Part shown: piece by piece, positions 7,844-17,190 of the stretch
How positions within the stretch are numbered: the stretch's first letter is position 1
Layout: every line of letters begins with the position of its first letter
Origin: Neorhizobium sp. SHOUNA12A
GTDB lineage: Bacteria > Pseudomonadota > Alphaproteobacteria > Rhizobiales > Rhizobiaceae
NCBI RefSeq assembly: GCF_023006505.1
Contig: NZ_JALBGV010000067.1
Span: 1-33,493 of the forward strand
Direction of reading: 5' to 3'
DNA: 33,493 nt
Notes under the pieces: generated by a model
The model's input: the letters and a program-made list of their open reading frames with translations, nothing else
What the model was told of the DNA's origin: nothing
The model's database searches: none
Position numbers and translations under genes: made by a program

Positions 7844-10723
7844 CTACTCAGCAGCCTCCAGTTTCCCCGCGATCCGACGAGACCGCCGCGACAGCTCGTC
7901 ATAGTCGCTCTGCCACTCGGTCGGACCGTTGGAAGGCGATACCTGCACCGCCGTCACCTTGTATTCCGGGCAGTTGGTCGCCCAGTCGGAGAAGTCGGTG
8001 GTGATGACGTTTGCCTGCGTGTTCGGGTGGTGGAAAGTCATATAGACCACGCCCGGCGCGACGCGATCGGTGATCAGCGCCCGCAGCGTCGTATCGCCCG
8101 AACGGCTGGCAAGCTTGATCCAGTCGCCTTCCTTGATGCCGCGTTGTTCGGCATCGTGCGGATGGATTTCCAGCCGGTCTTCCGCATGCCAGGTGACATT
8201 TTCGGTACGCCGCGTCTGGGCTCCGACATTGTACTGGGAAAGGATGCGGCCGGTGGTGAGCAGCAGTGGGAACCGCGGGCCGGTGCGTTCGTCGGTCGCG
8301 ACATATTCGGTGCGGATGAACTTGCCCTTGCCGCGCACGAAACCGTCGACATGCATGATCGGCGAGCCGACCGGGTGCGCCTCGTTGCACGGCCACTGAA
8401 CCGAACCCATCTTGTCGAGATAGTCATAGGAAACCAGCGCAAAGCTCGGCGTCGATACGGCGATCTCGTCCATGATCTCGGACGGATGCGCATAGTTCCA
8501 GGCAAGCCCCATCGCTTGGGCGAGCTTCTGGGTGACCTCCCAGTCGGCATAACCGTTCTTCGGGCTCATTACCTTGCGGACGCGGTTGATGCGGCGCTCG
8601 GCATTGGTAAACGTGCCGTCCTTTTCGAGGAAGGTCGAACCCGGCAGGAAGACATGCGCGTAATTGGCGGTCTCGTTCAGGAAAAGGTCGTGGACGACGA
8701 CGCATTCCATGGCGGCAAGGCCTGCCGAGACATGCTTGGTGTCCGGGTCGGACTGCAGGATGTCCTCGCCCTGGATGTAGATGCCCTTGAACGTGCCCTC
8801 GACGGCCGCATCCAGCATGTTCGGGATGCGCAGGCCCGGTTCGCTGTTGAGCGTCACGCCCCAGAGCTTTTCGAACGTGTCACGGGTCGCATCGTCCGAG
8901 ATATGGCGATAGCCCGGCAGTTCGTGCGGGAACGAACCCATGTCGCAGGAGCCCTGGACATTGTTCTGGCCGCGCAACGGGTTCACGCCGACACCCGGAC
9001 GGCCGATATTGCCGGTGACCATCGCAAGGTTGGCAATCGCCATGACGGTGGTCGAGCCCTGGCTGTGCTCGGTGACGCCGAGACCGTAATAGATCGCTCC
9101 GTTGCCGCCTTTGGCGTAAAGCCGGGCTGCACCGCGCACGAGATCCGCCGGCACGCCGGTATATTTCTCGGTCGCCTCCGGGCTGTGTGCATCTTCCGAA
9201 ACGAAGCCGGCCCAGTCCTCGAATTCGGACCAGTCGCAACGTTCGCGGATGAATTTTTCGTCGAACAGGCCTTCGGTGACGATGACATGCGCAAGTGCGG
9301 TCAGCACGGCCACGTTGGTGCCCGGCTGCAGCGGCAGGTGATAATCGGCCTCCACATGCGGCGTGCGGACGAGATCGATGCGGCGCGGATCGATGACGAT
9401 CAGTTTTGCACCCTGGCGCAAGCGCTTCTTCAAGCGCGAACCAAACACGGGATGGCCATCGGTGGGGTTGGCGCCGATGACGATGACGACATCGGTGTGC
9501 TCGACCGAGTCGAAATTCTGGGTTCCGGCCGAAGTTCCGAAGGCCTGGCCGAGACCGTAACCGGTCGGTGAGTGGCAGACGCGGGCGCAGGTATCGACAT
9601 TGTTGTTGCCGAAACCGGCGCGGATCAGCTTCTGGACGAGGAAAGTCTCCTCGTTGGTGCAGCGCGACGAGGTGATACCGCCGATCGATTCACGACCGTA
9701 CTGATACTGGATGCGGCGGAATTCGGAGGCAACATGTGCGAAGGCTTCATCCCAGGTCACTTCCCGCCATGGATCGGAGATATTCTCGCGGATCATCGGG
9801 TTGAGGATGCGGTCCTTGTGGGTCGCGTAGCCATAGGCAAAGCGGCCCTTGACGCAGGAATGGCCGCGGTTCGCCTGCCCGTCCTTCCATGGCACCATGC
9901 GCACAAGCTCTTCGCCGCGCATTTCCGCCTTGAAGGAGCAGCCGACGCCGCAATAGGCGCAGGTGGTCACTTCCGAATGTTCCGGCTGGCCGATCGCGAT
10001 CACCGACTTTTCGGTGAGCGTTGCCGTCGGGCAGGCCTGCACGCAGGCGCCGCAGGAGACGCATTCGGAATCAAGAAAATGTTCATGCGCGCCGGGCGAG
10101 ACACGGCTTTCGAACCCGCGGCCCTCGATCGTCAACGCGAACGTGCCCTGCACTTCCTCGCAGGCGCGGACGCAGCGCGAGCAGACGATGCATTTCGACG
10201 GGTCGTAGGTGAAATAAGGGTTCGACTCGTCCTTCGGCATCCACTTGGCGTTGATCGCACCGTCGTTGCGAGCCTTGACGTGATTGTCGCCCTCATAGCC
10301 GTAACGCACATCGCGAAGGCCGACCGCGCCGGCCATGTCCTGCAATTCGCAGTCACCGTTGGCGGCGCAGGTGAGACAGTCGAGCGGATGGTCGGAGATA
10401 TAGAGCTCCATCACCCCCTTGCGGATGTCCTTCAGCCGGCCGGTCTGCGTGTGCACGACCATGCCCGGCATGACCGGCGTGGTGCAGGAGGCCGGCGTTC
10501 CGTTGCGGCCTTCGATCTCCACAAGACAGAGACGGCAGGACCCGAACGCATCGACCATGTCGGTGGCGCAGAGTTTCGGAACCTTGATGCCGGCCTCCAT
10601 CGAAGCGCGCATGATCGAGGTGCCTTCCGGCACGGTGATGGCGCGGCCGTCGATGGTAAGGGTGACCTGGGCTTCGGAGCGTGAGGCGGGCGTGCCGTAG
10701 TCGATTTCATGAACGAGGGACAT
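7844..10723 (-). CDS. fdsA: NAD-dependent formate dehydrogenase alpha subunit (Mo-bis-MGD, multi Fe-S)
   Basis: A 959-residue catalytic subunit that oxidises formate to CO2 at a molybdenum bis-MGD centre in the cytoplasm. In order it has: an N-terminal [2Fe-2S] domain (Cys52, 63, 66, 80); a His/Cys [4Fe-4S] site (His112, Cys116, 119, 125); two ferredoxin [4Fe-4S] clusters (Cys178/181/184/188 and Cys221/224/227/231); the molybdopterin oxidoreductase [4Fe-4S] site (Cys255, 258, 262, 290); and the Mo ligand Cys383 in 'CARVCHSPTGYG', where selenocysteine enzymes have Sec. A C-terminal dinucleotide-binding domain follows. Electrons pass through the clusters to FdsG/FdsB and NAD+. The ATG at 10723 has AGGAG about 8 bases upstream; longer frames lack homology. 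The size and all cofactor ligands match the Rhodobacter/Cupriavidus FdsA type, so the gene looks intact. Confidence 0.96.
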   Translation of the reverse strand: MSLVHEIDYGTPASRSEAQVTLTIDGRAITVPEGTSIMRASMEAGIKVPKLCATDMVDAFGSCRLCLVEIEGRNGTPASCTTPVMPGMVVHTQTGRLKDIRKGVMELYISDHPLDCLTCAANGDCELQDMAGAVGLRDVRYGYEGDNHVKARNDGAINAKWMPKDESNPYFTYDPSKCIVCSRCVRACEEVQGTFALTIEGRGFESRVSPGAHEHFLDSECVSCGACVQACPTATLTEKSVIAIGQPEHSEVTTCAYCGVGCSFKAEMRGEELVRMVPWKDGQANRGHSCVKGRFAYGYATHKDRILNPMIRENISDPWREVTWDEAFAHVASEFRRIQYQYGRESIGGITSSRCTNEETFLVQKLIRAGFGNNNVDTCARVCHSPTGYGLGQAFGTSAGTQNFDSVEHTDVVIVIGANPTDGHPVFGSRLKKRLRQGAKLIVIDPRRIDLVRTPHVEADYHLPLQPGTNVAVLTALAHVIVTEGLFDEKFIRERCDWSEFEDWAGFVSEDAHSPEATEKYTGVPADLVRGAARLYAKGGNGAIYYGLGVTEHSQGSTTVMAIANLAMVTGNIGRPGVGVNPLRGQNNVQGSCDMGSFPHELPGYRHISDDATRDTFEKLWGVTLNSEPGLRIPNMLDAAVEGTFKGIYIQGEDILQSDPDTKHVSAGLAAMECVVVHDLFLNETANYAHVFLPGSTFLEKDGTFTNAERRINRVRKVMSPKNGYADWEVTQKLAQAMGLAWNYAHPSEIMDEIAVSTPSFALVSYDYLDKMGSVQWPCNEAHPVGSPIMHVDGFVRGKGKFIRTEYVATDERTGPRFPLLLTTGRILSQYNVGAQTRRTENVTWHAEDRLEIHPHDAEQRGIKEGDWIKLASRSGDTTLRALITDRVAPGVVYMTFHHPNTQANVITTDFSDWATNCPEYKVTAVQVSPSNGPTEWQSDYDELSRRSRRIAGKLEAAE

Positions 10724-10765
10724 CGTGTGTCTCCTGGCTTGAAAGAATGAATGTTGGAGCAAGAT

Positions 10766-10941
10766 CGCCCCCCTCTGGCCTGCCGGCCATCTCCCCCACA
10801 GGTGGGGAGATTACAAGCGGCATGGCCGTCGCTTCAGAAGAAGCGAAGCGGAGGATGAAACGTGGAATGGAAAGTGATGAGCGCGCGCCCAGCCGATCTC
10901 CCCACCTGTGGGGGAGATGGCCGGCAGGCCAGAGGGGGGCG
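10766..10941. repeat. RIME/MITE-like palindromic element in the fdsB-fdsA gap
   Basis: A perfect 46-base inverted repeat (10766-10811 and 10896-10941) encloses 84 bases. Each arm contains an internal hairpin (ATCTCCCC...GGGGAGAT). The interior differs from the copy at 7644-7821, while the arms are very similar (CCCCCCTCTG, TGCCGG, ATCTCCCCCACA). It lies 31 bases past the fdsB stop and 42 bases before the fdsA start. Assignment to the rhizobial RIME class is from memory of that family. Confidence 0.85.
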
Positions 10942-10972
10942 ACTTGCGCCGATGCAAAGATGGGAGCTTCCA

Positions 10973-12529
10973 TCATTCCGCCGCCTCCACCATCGGCGCC
11001 GGAGAAAAATCCTCCGGAAAGTGGTTCATCGCGCTCATCACCGGATAGGGCGTGAACCCGCCGAGCGCGCAGAGCGAGCCAAACTTCATCGTGTTGCAGA
11101 GGTCGGCGAGCAGCGCCTTGTTCTTCTCCGGCTCGATCCCTTGCGCAATCTTGTCAGCCGTCTCGACGCCGCGGGTCGAACCGATACGGCAGGGCGTGCA
11201 CTTGCCGCAGCTTTCGACGGCGCAGAATTCCATCGCGAACCGCGCCTGTTTCAGCATGTCGGCTGAATCGTCGAACACGGTGATGCCGGCATGGCCGATC
11301 AGACCGTCCCGGGCCGCGAAGGCCTCGTAGTCGAACGGCGTATCGAAGAGTGCGCGCGGGAAATAGGCGCCGAGCGGCCCGCCCACCTGCACCGCCTTGA
11401 TAGGCCGCCCGGTCGCCGTGCCGCCGCCGATATGATCGACGATCTCGCCGAGCGACAGGCCGAAGGCAGTTTCGTACAGGCCGCCGCATTTGACATTGCC
11501 AGCGATCTGGATCGGGATCGTGCCGCGCGAACGGCCCATGCCGAAATCGCGATAGAAGGCGGCACCGCGATCCATGATGACCGGCACGGATGCAAGCGAG
11601 ATGACGTTGTTGACCACCGTCGGACGGCCGAGAAAACCCTGCAGCGCCGGCAGCGGCGGCTTGGCGCGCACGATGCCGCGCTTGCCTTCCAGCGAATTCA
11701 GCAGCGAGGTCTCCTCGCCGCAGACATAGGCGCCGGCGCCGGAGCGGACCTCCATGTCAAAGGCATGCACTGAACCCATCACCGATGGCCCGAGGATGCC
11801 GGCGGCCCGGGCGATCTCCACGGCTTGGCGCATCGTCGCGATGGCATGGGGATATTCCGAGCGGGTATAGACATAACCCTTGGTGGCGCCCGTCGCGATG
11901 CCGGCGATAATCATGCCTTCGATCAGCACGAAGGGATCGCCTTCCATGATCATCCGGTCCGCAAACGTGGCGCTGTCGCCCTCATCCGCATTGCAGACGA
12001 TGTATTTTTGGCTGGCCGCCGCATCCATCACCGTCTTCCATTTGATCCCGGTCGGGAAGCCGGCGCCGCCGCGGCCGCGAAGGCCGCTATCGGTGACCTG
12101 GGCGACGATCTCGGCCCGGGTCATGGCGATCGCATTCTCAAGACCCTTCAGACCCTGATAGTGGCGATAGTCGTCGAGCGACAGCGGATCGGTGACGCCG
12201 CAACGGGAGAAGGTCAGCCGCGTCTGCTGGCGCAGGAATGGAATGTCCTCGGTCGGCCCGAGGTGCAAAGCATGCTGTCCACCCTCCAGAAAACCCGAAT
12301 CGAACAGTCCCTTGACGTCGCCGGCCTTGACCGGCCCATAGGCGATACGCCCGTGTTCGGTACTCACCTCGATCAATGGCTCCAGCCAGAACATGCCACG
12401 CGAGCCGTTGCGCACGACTTTCGCATCGAGGCCGCGGGCTGCGATTTCGGCGATTATCGCGTTCGCCACCTTTTCGGCACCAAGTGCGAGCGCTGCGGCA
12501 TCGCGCGGAACAAAAATCGTCACCGTCAT
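10973..12529 (-). CDS. fdsB: NAD-dependent formate dehydrogenase beta subunit (FMN/NAD-binding, NuoF-like)
   Basis: A 518-residue diaphorase subunit that passes electrons from the alpha-subunit clusters to NAD+ through FMN. The N-terminal ~110 residues form a thioredoxin-like [NuoE C-terminal-like] domain, followed by a NuoF-type core. The FMN/NAD loop is 'GLRGRGGAGFPTGIKWK' (149-165), with further conserved segments 'NADEGDSATFADR' and 'GAGAYVCGEETSLLNSLEG'. The [4Fe-4S] cluster ligands are Cys441, 444, 447 and Cys487 ('SCGKCTPCRIG', 'GSLCALGG'). Its ATG overlaps the fdsG stop by four bases (ATGA), which indicates coupled translation. Length and motifs match FdsB of soluble NAD-dependent formate dehydrogenases. 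A 249-base gap containing a repeat separates it from fdsA. Confidence 0.96.
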   Translation of the reverse strand: MTVTIFVPRDAAALALGAEKVANAIIAEIAARGLDAKVVRNGSRGMFWLEPLIEVSTEHGRIAYGPVKAGDVKGLFDSGFLEGGQHALHLGPTEDIPFLRQQTRLTFSRCGVTDPLSLDDYRHYQGLKGLENAIAMTRAEIVAQVTDSGLRGRGGAGFPTGIKWKTVMDAAASQKYIVCNADEGDSATFADRMIMEGDPFVLIEGMIIAGIATGATKGYVYTRSEYPHAIATMRQAVEIARAAGILGPSVMGSVHAFDMEVRSGAGAYVCGEETSLLNSLEGKRGIVRAKPPLPALQGFLGRPTVVNNVISLASVPVIMDRGAAFYRDFGMGRSRGTIPIQIAGNVKCGGLYETAFGLSLGEIVDHIGGGTATGRPIKAVQVGGPLGAYFPRALFDTPFDYEAFAARDGLIGHAGITVFDDSADMLKQARFAMEFCAVESCGKCTPCRIGSTRGVETADKIAQGIEPEKNKALLADLCNTMKFGSLCALGGFTPYPVMSAMNHFPEDFSPAPMVEAAE

Positions 12530-13005
12530 CGGTTTAACCCCGCAACGATTTCGCTAAGACAGAGTTCGTCGACGCGGCCAAAAACTTCGCCATCGAGCAT
12601 CGCGGCCGGCGCACAGGCGCAGAGCCCGAGACAGTAGACCGGTTCCAGCGTCACCGCGCCATCGAGCGTCGTCTGGTGGAAGTCGATCCCGAGAAGCTGC
12701 CGGGCGTGGTCCGCAATGCGGTCGCTGCCCATCGACTGGCAGGCTTCGGCGCGACAGAGCTTTAGCACATGCCGTCCGGCCGGATGGTCGCGGAATTCGT
12801 GGTAGAAAGTCACGACCCCATGCACTTCGGCGCGCGACAGGTTGAGTTCGCTGGCAATGACCGGCTTCACCTCTTCCGGCACATAACCGAACTCCGCCTG
12901 GATCGCATGCAGGATCGGCAGCATCGGGCCTTCCAGATGCTTCAGATCCCTGATGATCTGAAGCGACCGCTCGGTGAACTCACCAGCGGAAATACGCATA
13001 TTCAT
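12526..13005 (-). CDS. fdsG: NAD-dependent formate dehydrogenase gamma subunit (NuoE-like)
   Basis: A 159-residue NuoE-like [2Fe-2S] subunit and the first gene of the fds operon. The cluster ligands are Cys84 and Cys89 ('CRAEACQ') and Cys125 and Cys129 ('CLGLC'), in a thioredoxin-like fold after an N-terminal helical bundle ('LPILHAIQAEFGYVPEE', 'VHGVVTFYHEF'). It mediates electron flow within the FdsABG complex. The ATG at 13005 has GGGAGG about 9 bases upstream; a second in-frame ATG two codons later is possible. It overlaps fdsB by four bases. Order G-B-A-C-D matches the fdsGBACD operon known from Rhodobacter. Confidence 0.95.
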   Translation of the reverse strand: MNMRISAGEFTERSLQIIRDLKHLEGPMLPILHAIQAEFGYVPEEVKPVIASELNLSRAEVHGVVTFYHEFRDHPAGRHVLKLCRAEACQSMGSDRIADHARQLLGIDFHQTTLDGAVTLEPVYCLGLCACAPAAMLDGEVFGRVDELCLSEIVAGLNR

Positions 13006-13130
13006 ATGTCATAGCCTCCCGGCTGACCCGTTTCCGGCCCCGTGGCGTCGGCGCCACCATGCCCGTATGCGGATCAGAAAGCTGACGAAGTTGTCCGACA
13101 ATCGTACTTCGCCTACTGGGAATGGAATGT

Positions 13131-13176
13131 CGCAACCGGGGCCGCAACCGTCAATAAAGGAGATCGGTTACGCGAT
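13131..13176 (-). promoter_or_regulatory. Candidate fds operator/promoter with repeated CGGTTGCG motifs
   Basis: On the minus strand CGGTTGCG occurs twice in direct repeat (13143-13150 and 13131-13138), 12 bases apart. A related inverted copy, CGTAACCG, lies at 13165-13172, flanked by ATCG...CGAT (13163-13176). TTGACG at 13149-13154 could be a -35 box; no strong -10 follows (GACATT, 13126-13131, is the best). The site lies between the LysR gene and fdsG, where a LysR-type regulator would bind. Function is inferred. Confidence 0.4.
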
Positions 13177-13188
13177 AGAAAAAAGCTA

Positions 13189-14082
13189 TCAAGCCATGGC
13201 GGCAGGAGTAAGGCTCCGCGCCTCGTGAAGCAGGGCAGAGACCAGCGGCGTGAAGGGCTCGCGGTGGGTCGCGACCAGCCCGACGATGTGGCTGGCTTCC
13301 GGCTCCACAAGGGGGATCGTACGGATCTGCTTGGCAAATCCGAAGGATCGCGCCACGTTGCGCGGCATGATGCTCGCCCAGCGCCCGGTGCCCACATGCG
13401 AAAGCAGCACCACCATCGAGTTCGATTCGAGCATTGGCTTCACCGTCACGCCGGCTTGCGCGAGGTGCTGATTGATGATCCGGCGGTTCTGCATGTCGGG
13501 CGTCAATAGACAGAGCCTAAGATCGGCCATTTCCTTCCAGGTGACGCTTTCCCGGTCCGCATAAGGCGCACCCTCAGCCGTCACCAGATTATAGCGCTCC
13601 GCATAGAGCGGTACACTCGTCACCCGCCCCAATGGCTCGTTGTCGAGATAGGTGATACCCGCGTCGATTTCGAAATTGTCGAGTTGGGAAAGCACCTGCA
13701 GGGAATTGCGCGAGACAACGGAAAAGGTGACATCCGGATGCTTTGCCTGGAACGGTTCGGTCAGCCTCGGGATCATCGCCAGGGCAGTCGGGATCGATGC
13801 AAGCCGAATGTGACCGGCAAGACCCTTACGGGCGGCCCGCATTTCCTCGCGCATGGTGCGCGCATCGCCGACGATCCGTTTTGCCCATTCCAGCACCCGC
13901 TGGCCTTCCGGCGTCAGGCCCTGATAACGGGAACCCCGCACAACGAGCTGTACCCCGAGCTGTTCTTCGAGCTGGCGGATGGCCGCCGAAAGCGACGGCT
14001 GTGAGATGCCGCATTCCTCCGCCGCCCGGCCGAAGTGCCCTTCCCGTGCCAGGGCAATGAAGAATTCCAGCTTGTCGATCAT
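13189..14082 (-). CDS. LysR-family transcriptional regulator (probable fds regulator)
   Basis: A 297-residue LysR-type regulator with an N-terminal winged helix-turn-helix (about 1-60: 'HFGRAAEECGISQPSLSAAI') and a periplasmic-binding-like effector domain (about 90-290). The start at 14082 is supported by GGAGGA upstream and by the normal LysR N-terminus 'MIDKLEFFIALA'; the longer frame to 14130 is not needed. It lies 183 bases upstream of fdsG on the same strand. A LysR gene next to fds genes is also known in other proteobacteria (FdsR), so control of the formate operon, perhaps with formate or a related acid as effector, is the most economical reading. That role is inferred from position. 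Confidence 0.92.
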   Translation of the reverse strand: MIDKLEFFIALAREGHFGRAAEECGISQPSLSAAIRQLEEQLGVQLVVRGSRYQGLTPEGQRVLEWAKRIVGDARTMREEMRAARKGLAGHIRLASIPTALAMIPRLTEPFQAKHPDVTFSVVSRNSLQVLSQLDNFEIDAGITYLDNEPLGRVTSVPLYAERYNLVTAEGAPYADRESVTWKEMADLRLCLLTPDMQNRRIINQHLAQAGVTVKPMLESNSMVVLLSHVGTGRWASIMPRNVARSFGFAKQIRTIPLVEPEASHIVGLVATHREPFTPLVSALLHEARSLTPAAMA

Positions 14083-14179
14083 CGCGTTCCTCCACTGGCA
14101 AGGGCTAACAAGATGGCGCGGCACATACAAGCAGTCATCCGGTCACGACGATAGCCGCCAGAGGAACCCGACCATCGCC

Positions 14180-14210
14180 CAAAGAAAAAGGCGGCCTTTC
14201 GGACCGCCTT
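14180..14210 (-). terminator. Rho-independent terminator of the atp operon
   Basis: AAGGCGG (14188-14194) pairs with CCGCCTT (14204-14210), with two more pairs (CC/GG) beyond a bulged A. On the minus strand the stem is followed by TTTTTCTTT. It lies about 27 bases past the atpC stop. Confidence 0.85.
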
Positions 14211-14236
14211 GCTCTTTCGCAGAGAATTTTGACGTA

Positions 14237-14644
14237 TCAGGCCGGATTGACGACGCCGTTCAGGTGCGTCAGTTCCGCCAGGAACTGTTCGAGCTTGGTC
14301 TTGTGCTCGTCGCTCTGCGCGTGATTGATCTCGGCCTGCGTCGTCTCGATCCGCTTCTGCAGCGTCGCATGCGTCAGCTCGCTCGCCGGAACCGCGGATT
14401 CGGCAAGCAGCGTGCAGCCGGTCGGCAGAATGTCGGCGAAGCCACCGAAAACGACGTATTTGTTGACCTGGCCGGAAGCAAGCTTCACCGAAACCACACC
14501 CGGCTTGATCGTCGTCATCGTCGGCGCGTGATTGGCAAGCACCGTCATTTCGCCAAGCGTCGCCGGGATCACCACTTCGGTGACCTTTTCCGAGACGAGC
14601 AGGCGCTCGGGCGAAACCAGTTCAAAGTTGAAAGCCTCGGCCAT
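14237..14644 (-). CDS. atpC: F1F0 ATP synthase epsilon subunit
   Basis: A 135-residue epsilon subunit, part of the central stalk of the F1 rotor and a regulator of ATPase activity. The N-terminal beta-sandwich has the typical 'FELVSPERLL', 'VVIPATLGEMTVLANHAP' and 'YVVFGGFADI'. A C-terminal helical hairpin follows, ending in a short tail. The ATG at 14644 has GAGGAAG about 8 bases upstream. It is the last gene of atpHAGDC, separated from atpD by an unusually long 171-base gap with palindromes, while the other atp genes are close together. Confidence 0.95.
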   Translation of the reverse strand: MAEAFNFELVSPERLLVSEKVTEVVIPATLGEMTVLANHAPTMTTIKPGVVSVKLASGQVNKYVVFGGFADILPTGCTLLAESAVPASELTHATLQKRIETTQAEINHAQSDEHKTKLEQFLAELTHLNGVVNPA

Positions 14645-14815
14645 GAAGGTCCACTTCCTCAAAGCAATTCCAGCAAAAGTGCGAAGCGGTTTTGCGTCCG
14701 GGATTGCGAAAAACTAAATCACCAGGGCATCGAGGCAATTCCTTGCCGAGAAGCCCGCGTGTTTTATGCGGGAAAGGCGCGCCGGAGATAGTCCTGCGCG
14801 CCATCTCGTTTAGGA
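14645..14815 (-). repeat. Structured atpD-atpC intergenic region with rhizobial-type palindrome
   Basis: The gap holds several possible hairpins. CAATTCC (14665-14671) pairs with GGGATTG (14700-14706), with CAAAA (14674-14678) and TTTTG (14690-14694) inside; this block looks like a palindrome I recognise as widespread between rhizobial genes. Further stems are GGCAA/TTGCC (14734-14747), CCCGC/GCGGG (14754-14772), and GAGAT/ATCTC (14785-14807) next to GGCGCGCC (14776-14783). No coding frame is credible. Confidence 0.6.
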
Positions 14816-16246
<1,431 letters not shown>

Positions 16247-16269
16247 GATTCTTACCCTCTTTCTTTACC

Positions 16270-17148
16270 TCAGAGCGCTTCCGCGCCCGAAATGATTTCG
16301 ATAAGTTCCTTGGTGATCTGTGCCTGGCGCTGACGGTTGTAGGAAAGCGTCAGCTTGTTGATCATGTCACCGGCATTGCGCGTCGCGTTGTCCATTGCGG
16401 ACATCTGCGCGCCATAGAAGGAAGCGTTGTTTTCGAGCAGAGCCCGGAAGATCTGGACCGCGACGTTCTTCGGCAGCAGGTCTTCGAGGATTTCCTCCTC
16501 GCTCGGCTCGTATTCGTAGAGCGCCGAGGAGGCATCCGCAGCCTGCGTCGCATCGAACTTGGCCGGGATGATCTGCGAGGCGGTCGCCACCTGCGAGATC
16601 ACCGACTGGAAGCGCGCATAGAACAGCGTCGCGATGTCGAATTCGCCGGCATTGTAGAGCGCGAGCACCTTGTGTGCCACCTCGTCGGCCTGGGCGAAAC
16701 CGAGCTGCTTGATTTCGCGGAACGTCACGTAGTCGACGATGTTGTCCTTGAAGGTGCGGCGCAGGATGTCGTTGCCCTTGCGGCCGACGGTGATGATCTT
16801 CACCGTCTTGCCCTGGGCAAGCAGCTTCAGCGCGTGGTCGCGTGCGAGGCGGATGATCGAGGAGTTGAAGCCCCCGGCCAGACCGCGTTCGCCGGTCGCA
16901 ACGATCAGCAGATGAACCTGGTCCTTGCCGGTGCCCGAAAGCAGCAGCGGCGCTTCCGCATTGCCGGCATTGGCGGCCGAAAGGCCGGCCAGCACCTTGG
17001 TCATGCGTTCCGCGTAAGGACGGGCGGCCTCGGCCGCCTCCTGGGCACGGCGCAGCTTCGCCGCGGCAACCATTTTCATCGCCTTGGTGATCTTCTGCGT
17101 CGCCTTGACGGAGGCGATCCGGTTTTTCAGATCCTTAAGTGAAGGCAT
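16270..17148 (-). CDS. atpG: F1F0 ATP synthase gamma subunit
   Basis: A 292-residue central-stalk (rotor) subunit. The conserved N-terminal helix 'MPSLKDLKNRIASVKATQKI' and C-terminal helix ('SAMDNATRNAGDMINKLTL', 'ITKELIEIISGAEAL') form the coiled coil that turns inside the alpha3beta3 ring. A Rossmann-like domain with 'GERGLAGGFNSSIIR' lies between. Start 17148 has AGGGGA about 9 bases upstream. It lies between atpA (42-base gap) and atpD. Confidence 0.97.
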   Translation of the reverse strand: MPSLKDLKNRIASVKATQKITKAMKMVAAAKLRRAQEAAEAARPYAERMTKVLAGLSAANAGNAEAPLLLSGTGKDQVHLLIVATGERGLAGGFNSSIIRLARDHALKLLAQGKTVKIITVGRKGNDILRRTFKDNIVDYVTFREIKQLGFAQADEVAHKVLALYNAGEFDIATLFYARFQSVISQVATASQIIPAKFDATQAADASSALYEYEPSEEEILEDLLPKNVAVQIFRALLENNASFYGAQMSAMDNATRNAGDMINKLTLSYNRQRQAQITKELIEIISGAEAL

Positions 17149-17190
17149 CCGTTATCGGTCCCCTGGGGGTTAGGTGGGCTTGATCCGTTC

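Noticed and set aside
8027..9571. Long open frame (514 codons) on the plus strand
   Set aside because: It is antisense to fdsA, which has full cofactor motifs. Long antisense frames are expected in GC-rich genes with strong third-position bias, and its composition (Arg/Gly/Asp-rich, no motif) is not protein-like.
7644..10941. Possible insertion sequence or CRISPR from the paired repeats
   Set aside because: There is no transposase between the arms, no short regularly spaced repeats and no cas gene. The segment between the two elements is the intact fdsA gene.
14622..14804. 60-codon minus-strand frame across the atpD-atpC gap
   Set aside because: It overlaps the atpC start and consists of palindromic repeat sequence, with no ribosome site.
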